The notes under the pieces were generated by a model that saw nothing but the letters and a program-made list of their open reading frames with translations, was not told the origin of the DNA and made no database searches. From NCBI RefSeq assembly GCF_001552155.1, contig NZ_BCQQ01000002.1, forward strand, positions 37,232 to 101,231: a stretch of 64,000 nucleotides of DNA. The letters are read 5' to 3'. This document shows positions 56,436 to 64,000 of this stretch, in pieces. The DNA is from Actinomadura formosensis NBRC 14204 (lineage in GTDB: Bacteria; Actinomycetota; Actinomycetes; Streptosporangiales; Streptosporangiaceae). The translations under genes were made by a program, and so were the position numbers. Positions within the stretch are counted from its first letter, which is position 1; each line of letters opens with the position of its first letter.

Positions 56436-57287
56436 TCAGCCGGTAGCGGCGATGAACGACTCCACCGTGCGGTTGAACTCGGCCGCGTGCTCGATCTGGG
56501 CCCAGTGCCCGCAGCGGTTGAGCAGGACGAGGCGGCTGTCCGGGATGAGCGAGACGAGGTGCAGGCTGTTCTCGTAGGAGACGACGCGGTCATCGCGGCC
56601 GTGGATCAGGAGGGTCGGCGCGGTGATCCCTCGGACCTGGGTTCCCAGGGAGAAGTACGGGAACCCCTGCTGGGCGTCGATCCGGTCGTTCCAGCTTGCG
56701 AGATGCTCCGGCTTGTCCAGAGCGGCGCGGGACCGTGCTTCGGCGAGTTCGTCGGTGGCGAACGAGTTGTCGTAGACCATTACCTCGACGAGCCGCCTCA
56801 TATTGGCGGGACTCGGGTCCCGGTATGCCTGGAAGAGCGCCGCCAGCCCTTCCGACGGGCCGTCGCCGGGGGAGAACACGAGGTGGACGGGGGCCGGCAC
56901 GCCCATCGTGATGAGGTGCGATATCCGGTCGGGGTGCCGCGTGGCGGCTTCGATCGACGTCATGCCGCCCATGGAGTTGCCGACGAGCGCGGCCGTGCCG
57001 ATGCCCAGGGCGTCCAGGAACTCGACGAGCACCCCGGCATGGTCGTATCCGGTCTCCGCGGTCTGCGTGTCGCTGTCTCCCCAGCCGGGCATGTCGATTG
57101 CGAGGACGCGGAACCGGCGGGCGAGCGGGCCGATGTTGGGGCTGAAGTTCGTCAGCCCGGTGGCCCCGGGGCCGCTGCCGTGCAGGAGGACCACGGGATG
57201 CCCGGTGCCCGCCTCCCGGTAGCGGACACGGAACTTCTTCAGGTGGATGACGCGCTCTGCGGGCGCCTCGGTCACCGTGCCGGTCAT
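56436..57287 (-). CDS. meta-Cleavage product hydrolase (BphD/HsaD-like)
   Basis: This 283-residue alpha/beta hydrolase has LLHGSGPGATGLTNF (oxyanion region), nucleophile GNSMGG, acid in GRDDRVV and base in CGHWAQIEH. This is the pattern of C-C hydrolases acting on ring-cleavage products. It is divergent from the extradiol dioxygenase gene (155 bases apart), whose product it should cleave to a dienoate and an acid. Confidence 0.9.
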   Translation of the reverse strand: MTGTVTEAPAERVIHLKKFRVRYREAGTGHPVVLLHGSGPGATGLTNFSPNIGPLARRFRVLAIDMPGWGDSDTQTAETGYDHAGVLVEFLDALGIGTAALVGNSMGGMTSIEAATRHPDRISHLITMGVPAPVHLVFSPGDGPSEGLAALFQAYRDPSPANMRRLVEVMVYDNSFATDELAEARSRAALDKPEHLASWNDRIDAQQGFPYFSLGTQVRGITAPTLLIHGRDDRVVSYENSLHLVSLIPDSRLVLLNRCGHWAQIEHAAEFNRTVESFIAATG

Positions 57288-57442
57288 GGTTCATCCCTCT
57301 TTCGCAATGTGGGTGCCGGGGTCCTTTTGTCCTAATGGACCGCTGGCGCGCACGCCGGGTGGCGTTCCGTTGGCCGGAACGGATCCGTGCGGCGGCGCGC
57401 CCGGCATCTCACACTGCGGCGAACACCACAACGGAGGCACTG

Positions 57443-58351
57443 ATGAACAAAGTGTCGGCGCTGGGGTATCTGGTGGTCCGCGGCCCGCTCGACCGATGGC
57501 ACGAGTTCGGCACCCAGATCCTCGGGGCACAGCTTGCAGGAGACGGCGGGTCCGGGCCCGCCCGGTTCCGCACCGACGAGCGGGCGTGGCGCATCGAGGT
57601 CCAGGACGGCCCTCCCGGGCCGGACACGCTGATCGCCATAGGCTTCGAGGTGGCCAACGAGGAGGATCTCGAGGCGGTCGTCCGCCGCCTGACGGCACGG
57701 GGCGTCACCGTCACCGAAGACGACGGGCTGTCGGAAGCCCGGCGGGTCCGGCGCGTGGTGGCCTTCAAGGACCCCGACGGCAACCGGATCGAGATGTTCG
57801 TCGGCGCCGAGCTGAGCAAGGCGCCGTTCATCTCCCCGCGTGGGGTGCGGTTCGTGTGCGGCGACCTGGGTCTGGGGCACGTCTTCATGCTGAGCGGGGA
57901 CAGTGCCGCCGCCGCGCGGTTCTACCAGGACGACCTCGGGTTCAGGTTGTCCGACACGATCGCGCTCGGCCCGGAGAACGGCTACTTCCTGCACTGCAAC
58001 CCCCGGCACCACAGCATCGCGTTCGCCTCGATCCCCGGGCCGCCGCCCGGTCTGGGGCACCTGATGCTCGAAGTCGACTCGCTGGAGGCCGTCGGCCGCG
58101 CCCTCGACATCGCCACCGCCGGGAACCACCCGATCCAGATGAGTCTCGGCGAGCACACCAATGACCACATGACCTCCTTCTACGTGGTGACCCCGTCCGG
58201 ATTCGCCGTCGAGTACGGGTGCAATGGCCGGCTGGTGGACGCCGCGGACTGGAAGGTGGCTCACTACGACGCCCCGAGTGTGTGGGGGCACCACTTCAAC
58301 GTGTCGGCCATGCCGGGCGCGGACCCCGCCGCCGGGAAGGTGACCTCATGA
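57443..58351 (+). CDS. Extradiol ring-cleavage dioxygenase (BphC type, VOC fold)
   Basis: This 302-residue two-domain type I extradiol dioxygenase starts at the ATG after CGGAGG. Fe(II) ligands are His146 (GHVFML), His206 (GHLMLEV) and Glu257 (FAVEYG), at the positions seen in biphenyl-type BphC. The active-site His near 190 in HHSIAF is also present. It opens a catechol-like ring next to the hydroxyls. Its stop overlaps the oxygenase start (ATGA). Confidence 0.92.
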   Translation: MNKVSALGYLVVRGPLDRWHEFGTQILGAQLAGDGGSGPARFRTDERAWRIEVQDGPPGPDTLIAIGFEVANEEDLEAVVRRLTARGVTVTEDDGLSEARRVRRVVAFKDPDGNRIEMFVGAELSKAPFISPRGVRFVCGDLGLGHVFMLSGDSAAAARFYQDDLGFRLSDTIALGPENGYFLHCNPRHHSIAFASIPGPPPGLGHLMLEVDSLEAVGRALDIATAGNHPIQMSLGEHTNDHMTSFYVVTPSGFAVEYGCNGRLVDAADWKVAHYDAPSVWGHHFNVSAMPGADPAAGKVTS

Positions 58352-59220
58352 TCGACCTTGACGGCATCGCCGAGATCCGCGACGGGATCGTTCCACCGGC
58401 CATCTACTCCGACCCCGACCTGTACCAGCTCGAACTGGAGAACGTGTTCGGCCGTAGCTGGCTGTTCCTGGCTCACGACAGCCAACTGCCCAAGCCGGGC
58501 AGCTTCGTCCAGACCTACATGGCCGAGGACCCGGTCCTGGTCGTGCGGCAGCGCGACGGGTCGGTCAAGGCGTTCCTGAACCAATGCCGGCACCGCGGAA
58601 TGCGGATCTGCCGCGCCGACGCGGGCACGGCCAAGACCTTCACCTGCAGCTACCACGGCTGGGCCTACGACCTGCAGGGCAACCTGATCAACGTCCCCGC
58701 CGAGGACGCCGGATACCACGGGGAAATCGACAAGGCCCGCTGGAGCGCGCACAAGGTCCCCCGGATCGCGAACTACAAGGGCTTCTACTTCGGCTGCTGG
58801 TCCGAATCCACGCCGGAGTTCACCGATTACCTCGGCGACATGGCCTTCTACTTCGACGCGGTCGTCGACCGGTGGGACGGCGGGCTGGAACTGGTCCCGG
58901 GCACCAGCAGATGGGTCATCGACTGCAACTGGAAGTTCGCCTCCGAGCAGTTCGCCAGCGACATGTACCACGCGCCGATCGCGCACGCGTCGGCGATGCT
59001 CGCGCTCACCGAGGATCCGGCCTTCCAGGTCTTTCCGCCCTACGAGGCGCCCGGACGCCAGTTCGCGGGCAACGGGCACGGCTCGGGCGGCAACTGGCTT
59101 CCGTCCTGCTGGCCCCGAGCATCAGCATCTTCCTGTGACCACCGACGTCAGCGCCGGTGGGCCCGCGGACCTGCCGTCGGTGAGCGGCAGGCGGTGGGTG
59201 CGGCTCTGCCGGGTCAGTGA
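58348..59220 (+). pseudogene. Rieske ring-hydroxylating oxygenase alpha subunit, C-terminally truncated
   Basis: The first 258 codons are a good alpha subunit: Rieske ligands CRHRG and CSYHGW, and the mononuclear iron start DMYHAPIAH. At about 59095, after GNGHGSGGNW, the sequence leaves the family and the frame runs as LPSCWPRASASS into the ferredoxin gene, stopping at 59220. Normal alpha subunits have about 430-460 residues, so some 180 codons, including the third iron ligand (Asp), are missing, and no beta-subunit gene follows. An in-cluster deletion between alpha and ferredoxin is likely. Confidence 0.8.
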
Positions 59221-59521
59221 GGTGCCGGACGACGAGGGGCACCGGATCGACACGGTGCCCCCGGTCTCGGCGTTCCGGCAGGGCACCGAGTTCTTCTGCA
59301 TCGACGACACCTGCACCCACCAGGACTACTCCCTGGCCGGCGGCTGGGCCGAGGACGGTGTCGTGGAGTGCGCCCTGCACTGCGCCAAGTTCTCGCTGCG
59401 CACCGGCGCGGTCATCGCCCCTCCGGCGACGGCGCCGGTCAGGGTGCATCGTGTGGCGGTCGTGGGCGAGTACTTGTACGCCGCGCTGCCGGAGGACTAC
59501 CTGAAACGGAATGGGGGCTGA
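59135..59521 (+). CDS. Rieske-type ferredoxin of an oxygenase system
   Basis: This 128-residue [2Fe-2S] protein has Rieske ligands CTHQDYSL and CALHCAKF. It passes electrons from the reductase at 60411-61634 to the oxygenase alpha subunit. It starts at a GTG at 59135, inside the out-of-frame tail of the truncated alpha gene, and its stop overlaps the region just ahead of the SDR start. An N-terminal extension of about 20 residues precedes the usual start of the domain. Confidence 0.9.
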   Translation: MTTDVSAGGPADLPSVSGRRWVRLCRVSEVPDDEGHRIDTVPPVSAFRQGTEFFCIDDTCTHQDYSLAGGWAEDGVVECALHCAKFSLRTGAVIAPPATAPVRVHRVAVVGEYLYAALPEDYLKRNGG

Positions 59522-59522
59522 T

Positions 59523-60332
59523 ATGGGTTGGCTTGAGGACACCTCCGTCGTCGTGACCGGGGCGGGCTCCGGGCTGGGCCTCGCCATCGTCGAACGGTTC
59601 GCCGCGGAGGGCGCCTCGGTCGTGGCCATCGACAAGTCCGCGGCGAAGCTGGCGGAACTCCAGGCCCGGGCCGGCGAAAGGATCGCCACGATCACGGGTG
59701 ACGTCCGTGACTACGCCGACAACGAGCGTGCCTGCGAGCTTGCCGTCCAGCGGTACGGCAAGCTGGACGTCTTCATCGGCAACGCCGGCATCTGGGACTT
59801 CAACGAGTCGCTGGCCGGCACCCCCGCGTCGTCGCTGGCCACCGGATTCGACGAGCTGTTCGCGGTGAGCGTCAAGGCGTACCTCCTCGGCGCCAAGGCC
59901 GCGCAGCCGCCGCTGGCGGCGTCCCGCGGATCGATGATCTTCACCCTGTCGAACGCGGCGCTCTACCCCGCCGGCGGAGGGCCGTTGTACGTGGCCTCGA
60001 AGCACGCGGGCCTGGGGCTGGTGAGGCAACTGGCGTACGAGCTGGCGCCCGACATCCGCGTCAACGGCGTCGCTCCCGGAGGCATGGCCACCGATCTGCG
60101 GGGGCCGGAGGCGCTGGGCATGGATCGCACCTCCATCTCGGACGCGGTTCCCATCGACGAGATGCTCCGGCGGCACTCCGCACTGCACCGGGCGCCGCGG
60201 CCGGCCGACTACGTCGGCGCCTACGTCCTGCTCGCGGCGCGGCAGGAGTCCGCCACCGTCACCGGCACCGTGATCGACGTCAGCGGCTTCGGTACACCGG
60301 CCCGTCCCGCGGATCACGCGGGCACGCGATGA
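59523..60332 (+). CDS. SDR, cis-dihydrodiol dehydrogenase type (BphB-like)
   Basis: This 269-residue SDR has VTGAGSGLGLAI, IGNAGIWDF and the catalytic TLSNAALYPAGGGPLYVASKHAG (Ser, Tyr, Lys), which closely follows the BphB/NahB pattern including GNAGIWD and VAPGGMATDLRGP. It oxidises the dihydrodiol made by the Rieske oxygenase to a catechol, the substrate of the extradiol enzyme. The ATG at 59523 is used. Confidence 0.9.
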   Translation: MGWLEDTSVVVTGAGSGLGLAIVERFAAEGASVVAIDKSAAKLAELQARAGERIATITGDVRDYADNERACELAVQRYGKLDVFIGNAGIWDFNESLAGTPASSLATGFDELFAVSVKAYLLGAKAAQPPLAASRGSMIFTLSNAALYPAGGGPLYVASKHAGLGLVRQLAYELAPDIRVNGVAPGGMATDLRGPEALGMDRTSISDAVPIDEMLRRHSALHRAPRPADYVGAYVLLAARQESATVTGTVIDVSGFGTPARPADHAGTR

Positions 60333-60410
60333 CGAGCGAGCAGCACCTGGCCATGGCCGGCGGCGACGCCGCCGGCCATCGGCATCCGTGGCGATCGCGC
60401 CGGGGGCGGC

Positions 60411-61634
60411 TCACGATCGTGCGAGGAGGCGCAGGTCCGTCGCGGGGTCGAGCAGCTTCCCGGCGGACACCATGGCCCTGGTCTCGATGAGCTTCCTGGC
60501 CGCGGCCAGGTCCCGCACGGTGTCCAGGCCGGCGGCCGCCACGACGGCTCCGCCGCGTCGCCACAGCGCCAGGAAGCGCCGCGGGCCGGCGCCCGGACGC
60601 AGCAGCAGTTCGTCACCCGTGCGGGGCCTGCCGAGCACTTGCAGGGTCAGGCCGTACTGCTCGGACCAGAAGTACGGCAAACCGTCATGGACACGCAGGC
60701 CACCGGCCATGGCGGCGCCCGCCACGGCGCCCTGCCGCAGGGCGTTGTCCCAATGCTCGATGCGTCCGGCCGTCGCCAGGTGCGGGTGCGGCTGCACGGT
60801 GACGTCACCGGCCGCCCGTATCCACGGGTGCGACGTCCGGCCCTGAAGATCAACGACGATGCCGCCGTCGCAACGGATTCCGGCCGCGGCCGCGAGCGTG
60901 TCATTGGGGACGACTCCCACTCCCACGACGACGGCGGCCGCGGGCAGCCGCTCCCCGGTGGACAGCCGTACCTCGCCCACCGTCCCGGAGCCGTGGAACG
61001 CCTCCGCCGACGCGCCGGTGCGCACGTGCACCCCGTGTTCGCGGTGCAATGCCGTGACCAGCTCGGCGAGCGGCCGCCCCAGTGCGCCCACCAGCGGCAG
61101 CGCGGCCGCCTCCACCACGGTCACGGCGCATCCGGCCGCGCGCGCGGCGGCTGCGACCTCCATGCCGATGAACCCGCCGCCGATGACGACGACCGGCCCA
61201 CCGGCGCTGATCGCGACCGCCAGCCGTCGCGCGTCGTCGGCGTCCCGCAGGGTCATGACGCCGGGCAGATCACTGCCCGGGATGGTCAGCCGCCTCGCGG
61301 ACGCGCCGGTGGCGAGCAGGATCCGGTCGGCGCGCAGCGCGCTCCCGTCGCAAAGCCATGCCGTGCGTCGCGCCGGGTCGAGCCTGTCCACCCGGCTCCG
61401 CAGGCGCAGGCCGACCGCTGCCGCCCGGTAGTCCTCGGCGGGCACGATGGGCCGGAGCGACGCAGCCTCTCCGGTGCCGAGCGCCTTGGAGAGGGGAGGG
61501 CGCTCGTAGGGAAGTTCCGCGCCCGCCTCCACGACGGTCACCTGTCCTTCGAAGCCGCTTCGCCGCAGGGCGAACGCGGCGGCCACTCCGGCCGCGCTGC
61601 CGCCCACGATGAGGTAGTGCTCCCGGGCCGCCAC
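60411..61634 (-). CDS. Ferredoxin reductase of the oxygenase system (BphA4-like)
   Basis: This 407-residue FAD enzyme starts at the GTG behind GGAGG. FAD motif YLIVGGSAAGVAAAFAL, NADH motif VVVIGGGFIGMEVAAAA and IRAAGDVTVQPHP are present, as is ELPYERPPLSK near the flavin. It moves electrons from NADH to the Rieske ferredoxin. It is encoded on the opposite strand to the other aromatic genes and divergent from the IclR gene. Confidence 0.9.
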   Translation of the reverse strand: MAAREHYLIVGGSAAGVAAAFALRRSGFEGQVTVVEAGAELPYERPPLSKALGTGEAASLRPIVPAEDYRAAAVGLRLRSRVDRLDPARRTAWLCDGSALRADRILLATGASARRLTIPGSDLPGVMTLRDADDARRLAVAISAGGPVVVIGGGFIGMEVAAAARAAGCAVTVVEAAALPLVGALGRPLAELVTALHREHGVHVRTGASAEAFHGSGTVGEVRLSTGERLPAAAVVVGVGVVPNDTLAAAAGIRCDGGIVVDLQGRTSHPWIRAAGDVTVQPHPHLATAGRIEHWDNALRQGAVAGAAMAGGLRVHDGLPYFWSEQYGLTLQVLGRPRTGDELLLRPGAGPRRFLALWRRGGAVVAAAGLDTVRDLAAARKLIETRAMVSAGKLLDPATDLRLLARS

Positions 61635-61817
61635 TGAGACCTCCGTAACGAGCTCGCCGCCACGCCGGACGGATGTGCGGTGAGGCTACGGCCGCCGTCC
61701 GGCGGCGGCTCCCCGCCGTTCCGGGCACCGGGACGGCTCCTTCCGAAACCCGCTCCGCCGCGGAAACGGATCGTTGCGCGGACGGTTCTCGCGGCCGTAC
61801 CATCTGGAATATCTATT

Positions 61818-61835
61818 CTAGAGCGCTCGTTCTAG
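61818..61835 (+). promoter_or_regulatory. Near-palindrome before the IclR gene
   Basis: CTAGAGCG-CT-CGTTCTAG is an 18-bp inverted repeat with one mismatch pair, in the divergent region between the reductase and iclR genes. The style resembles TetR or IclR operators. Confidence 0.5.
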
Positions 61836-61858
61836 CAGCTCACCCTGGAGGTCGACTC

Positions 61859-62647
61859 ATGATCGACCAGTCGTCGGCCAGCGGCACGCCGTCCGTGCTC
61901 TGGAAGGCGTTCGCCGTCCTGGGCGCGTTCAGCCACCGGAACCGGGTGCTGACACTGGCCCAGATCGTGCGCTACAGCGGCCTGCCGAAGTCCACCGCGC
62001 ACCGGGTGCTGGCCATGCTCGTCGACATCGGCGCCATAGAGCAGGCCGACGGCGGGTACCGCGTCGGCCTTCGCATGTTCTCGCTCGGGACGCTGCCGCC
62101 GGAGGCCGCGCTGCGCGAGGCCGCGCTCGTGCACCTGGAGGAGTTGCACCGGTACACCGGCCAGACGCTGCACCTGGCGGTCCTGCGCGGCGCCGATGTC
62201 GTGTACCTGGCAAAGCTGCTCAGCCGCAGGTCCGTTCCCACGCCGGCGGCGGTCGGCGGCCGGTTCCCGGCGCACTGCACCGCGGTCGGCAAGGCGCTGC
62301 TGGCCTTCTCCGCAGGTGGCAGCGCCGCGGGCGCCCTCACCGAGCCGCTGCGCCGCCGGACGGCCTCGTCACTGGCATCGGCGGAGCAGGTACGCCGCCA
62401 GATGGACGTCATCAGGACCGCCGGCTTCGCGGTCGACCGCGAGGAGTCCGCGGACGGGCTGGCATGCGTGGCGGTGCCGGTGCTGGTCCGCGGCCGCGCC
62501 GTCGCGGCGCTCTCGGTGGCGTTCCCGGCGTCCGCGGGCAGCGGCCAGGTGCTGGTCGGCCCGCTTCGCCAGGCGGCCGTGGCGATCTCCAGGTCACCGG
62601 CGATGCCGCAGTTCTGTGACGCCGGCGTCACGGCGACGGTCCGTTAG
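61859..62647 (+). CDS. IclR-family regulator
   Basis: This 262-residue protein starts at the ATG after TGGAGGTCGACTC. The winged HTH is LTLAQIVRYSGLPKSTAHRVL, and the effector domain contains GRFPAHCTAVGKALLAF and the closing VSVAFPAS-like segment. IclR regulators often control aromatic degradation, so this is the likely regulator of the surrounding cluster. The TetR gene follows after 9 bases. Confidence 0.9.
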   Translation: MIDQSSASGTPSVLWKAFAVLGAFSHRNRVLTLAQIVRYSGLPKSTAHRVLAMLVDIGAIEQADGGYRVGLRMFSLGTLPPEAALREAALVHLEELHRYTGQTLHLAVLRGADVVYLAKLLSRRSVPTPAAVGGRFPAHCTAVGKALLAFSAGGSAAGALTEPLRRRTASSLASAEQVRRQMDVIRTAGFAVDREESADGLACVAVPVLVRGRAVAALSVAFPASAGSGQVLVGPLRQAAVAISRSPAMPQFCDAGVTATVR

Positions 62648-62656
62648 GCTCCCGGC

Positions 62657-63268
62657 ATGGTCGACCCGCAAGGTACCCGTGACCAGATCATCGACGCGGC
62701 GGAGCGGCTGTTCGGCTCGCGAGGCTACGCGAGTGTGACCATCAGCCAGATCTGTGCCGCGTCCGGTGCTCCCGTCGGCTCGATCTACCATCATTTCGGC
62801 AGCAAGTCGGGAGTCCTGCGGGCAGTGCTCATACGCGGGAACGAAGCGTTCTTCGCCGGCCTGCCGGCGGCCGACGAGCCGTCCGGCTCACCTGGCGAGC
62901 GCCTGGCCGCCTACTACGGGACGGCCGCCGATCTCGTCGCCAAGCGCCGGGCACTGTTCCGGCTGTTCACTTCACTGCGGCTGCACGACGACGGCAACGA
63001 CGAGGCGCAGGCGATCATGCGCGAGGTCGATCAGCGCGGCCTGGCGCTCATGGCCGAGTTCATCGAACCGGTGGCCCGCGGCTACGGTGTCGCCGACGCG
63101 GCCGCCTGCGCCAGGGAACTCGCGGCGCTCAACATCGTGTACACCACCGGCGTCGTGGCCACCGCCGGCTGCTCCGAGGACGACATCAGGGCCGGAATGC
63201 AGGACCTGCATCGGCTCGTCCTGGCATCGATCCGCGACCGCGCCGCCGCTTCTCGCGGCACCCGCTGA
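62657..63268 (+). CDS. TetR-family regulator
   Basis: This 203-residue protein has an N-terminal HTH (ISQICAASGAPVGSIYHHFG) and an all-helical ligand domain. Adjacent to and downstream of iclR, it may be co-transcribed with it. The ligand is unknown. The N-terminus resembles repressors of fatty-acid and aromatic metabolism. Confidence 0.9.
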   Translation: MVDPQGTRDQIIDAAERLFGSRGYASVTISQICAASGAPVGSIYHHFGSKSGVLRAVLIRGNEAFFAGLPAADEPSGSPGERLAAYYGTAADLVAKRRALFRLFTSLRLHDDGNDEAQAIMREVDQRGLALMAEFIEPVARGYGVADAAACARELAALNIVYTTGVVATAGCSEDDIRAGMQDLHRLVLASIRDRAAASRGTR

Positions 63269-63425
63269 CCGCCGGGTCCCGCCGCGGTCGTCCGACCGCC
63301 GTCCATCGTGCCGGTCGTGCGGCTGTCCTTGGTCTGATCGGCCTCAGCGGAGTTCGACCGCCCCGGACCGGAGCGTGCGCGGCGGCCCGCGGTCGAGGAC
63401 GGTCACTCCGATGAGCACGTCACCG

Positions 63426-63865
63426 ATGCGGTACGGCCCCGCCGTCGAACTGAACGATCCGGGCGACCAGGCGCCGGCGTTCAGCGGGAGGAAGGCGCAT
63501 ACGCTCGCCGACAGCGACGGAGGGAAGGGCGCGAACCAGGCGATCGCGGCCGCCCGGCTGGAGATGCCCGTCCGCTTCATCGGCTCGGTTGGGGACGATC
63601 CCGTCGGGGACCATGCACTGGAACTCCTCCGCGGGGAAGGCGTCGGCGCCAAGGGAGTCGTCCGCGTTCCCGGCGCGGCCACCGGGCGCAGCTTCATCCT
63701 CGTCGCCGACGACGCGAACCAGGTCGTCGCCACGTGGCCGGCGCCGCCGACGCCCTCAGCCCGTCCGACGTCGACCGGTCGCTCACCCACCTGGTCCACG
63801 GGGACGTGCTCAGCGTCCAGGGAGAGATCCCTCTTGCGGTCGGCCTGCACGCCGCGCGTTCGCGG
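63426..63865 (+). pseudogene. Ribokinase/PfkB sugar kinase relic
   Basis: From about 63500 the frame reads GGKGANQAIAAARLEMPVRF, then IGSVGDDPVGDHALELL, and later TGRSFILVADDANQVV, clear ribokinase segments. After VVATWP (about 63737) the kinase sequence moves to another frame (AADALSPSDVDRSLTHLVHG, then GEIPLAVGLHAAR), consistent with loss of one G. The first 25 codons are not kinase-like (the SVNMDLV-type start is absent), and homology ends at about 63865. The original frame stays open to the window end without meaning. Confidence 0.7.
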
Positions 63866-64000
63866 TACTCATGTTGTGCCCTGGCGAAGGCGTCTTCGGC
63901 CGCCCGCAAATCCATGTCGTGGCGTTGCCGACCGCCCAGCATTCGCGCCAGCTCACGCGGCGGCTCTGGCGCGAAGTCGATCCGGTCGGGGACGGGTTAG
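63866..64000. other. Window end, nothing assigned
   Basis: Beyond the kinase relic I see no recognisable gene, repeat or RNA. Both strands are open for short distances only. Confidence 0.4.

Noticed and set aside
63344..63850. 168-codon minus-strand frame at the right end
   Set aside because: It is opposite the ribokinase segments; only its last 40 residues look protein-like, which is too little to call.

Overview
The window is high-GC DNA (about 70% G+C) with dense genes, many GTG starts and overlapping stop/start pairs, GGAGG-type ribosome sites, PF04672 methyltransferases, and PucR, GntR, LacI, IclR and TetR regulators. This points to a filamentous actinobacterium, most likely of the Actinomadura/Streptosporangiales type (inference; no rRNA or tRNA gene is present to confirm it). 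Most of the window looks like accessory genome: catabolic operons with their own regulators, a conflict or immunity-type cluster, a TnpB element, and at least five broken genes.

Left part (1-14.7 kb). A 5'-truncated [NiFe]-hydrogenase/NuoD-like large subunit lacking the metal-binding cysteines is followed by the most unusual locus. Its order is two caspase-like CHAT proteins, a small convergent Cys-rich protein, a nucleotide-cyclase-like protein, a 909-residue TPR-like repeat protein, and a convergent 1579-residue NTPase. That NTPase has an N-terminal kinase-like (APH-type) region, a NACHT P-loop region and a C-terminal helical-repeat region. I read this as a multi-component NTP-dependent conflict or signalling system. 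An arsR-arsM pair follows.

Middle-left (14.8-29 kb). An alpha/beta-hydrolase gene is split by an IS200/IS605-type tnpB-only element and has two further lesions. Next come an M20 peptidase/GntR/hydrolase/permease operon with a palindromic operator, an MFS exporter, and a sulfide-detoxification locus (sqr, cstB and a tauE-like remnant). Four TACCCC-N-GGGGTA boxes look like CsoR/CstR operators, but no csoR/cstR gene is visible. A divergent pair follows: a six-TM protein with a TIR/NDT-like soluble domain, and a SLATT/DUF4231-like membrane protein.

Middle-right (29-52 kb). A 5-oxoprolinase/hydantoinase fusion, a methyltransferase, a damaged sigma factor and a CapA lipoprotein precede a PucR-linked operon. 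That operon encodes an NCS1 transporter, PxpB, PxpC, PxpA, biotin carboxylase, BCCP and the BioY biotin transporter, a self-contained biotin-dependent route for 5-oxoproline or a related cyclic amide. Next is a 3'-truncated proline iminopeptidase, then a LacI-controlled set (asparaginase, polysaccharide-deacetylase-fold hydrolase, MFS, two SDRs, a CGACG-start protein).

Right part (53-64 kb). A second PF04672 methyltransferase, a secreted pyroglutamyl-peptidase-like protein and an AlkD-like protein precede an aromatic meta-cleavage cluster: MCP hydrolase, extradiol dioxygenase, truncated Rieske oxygenase alpha subunit, Rieske ferredoxin, dihydrodiol dehydrogenase-type SDR and ferredoxin reductase, with IclR and TetR regulators. 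The window ends in a frameshifted ribokinase relic. Because the oxygenase alpha subunit has lost its C-terminal third and no beta subunit is present, the initial ring attack is probably not functional from this locus.
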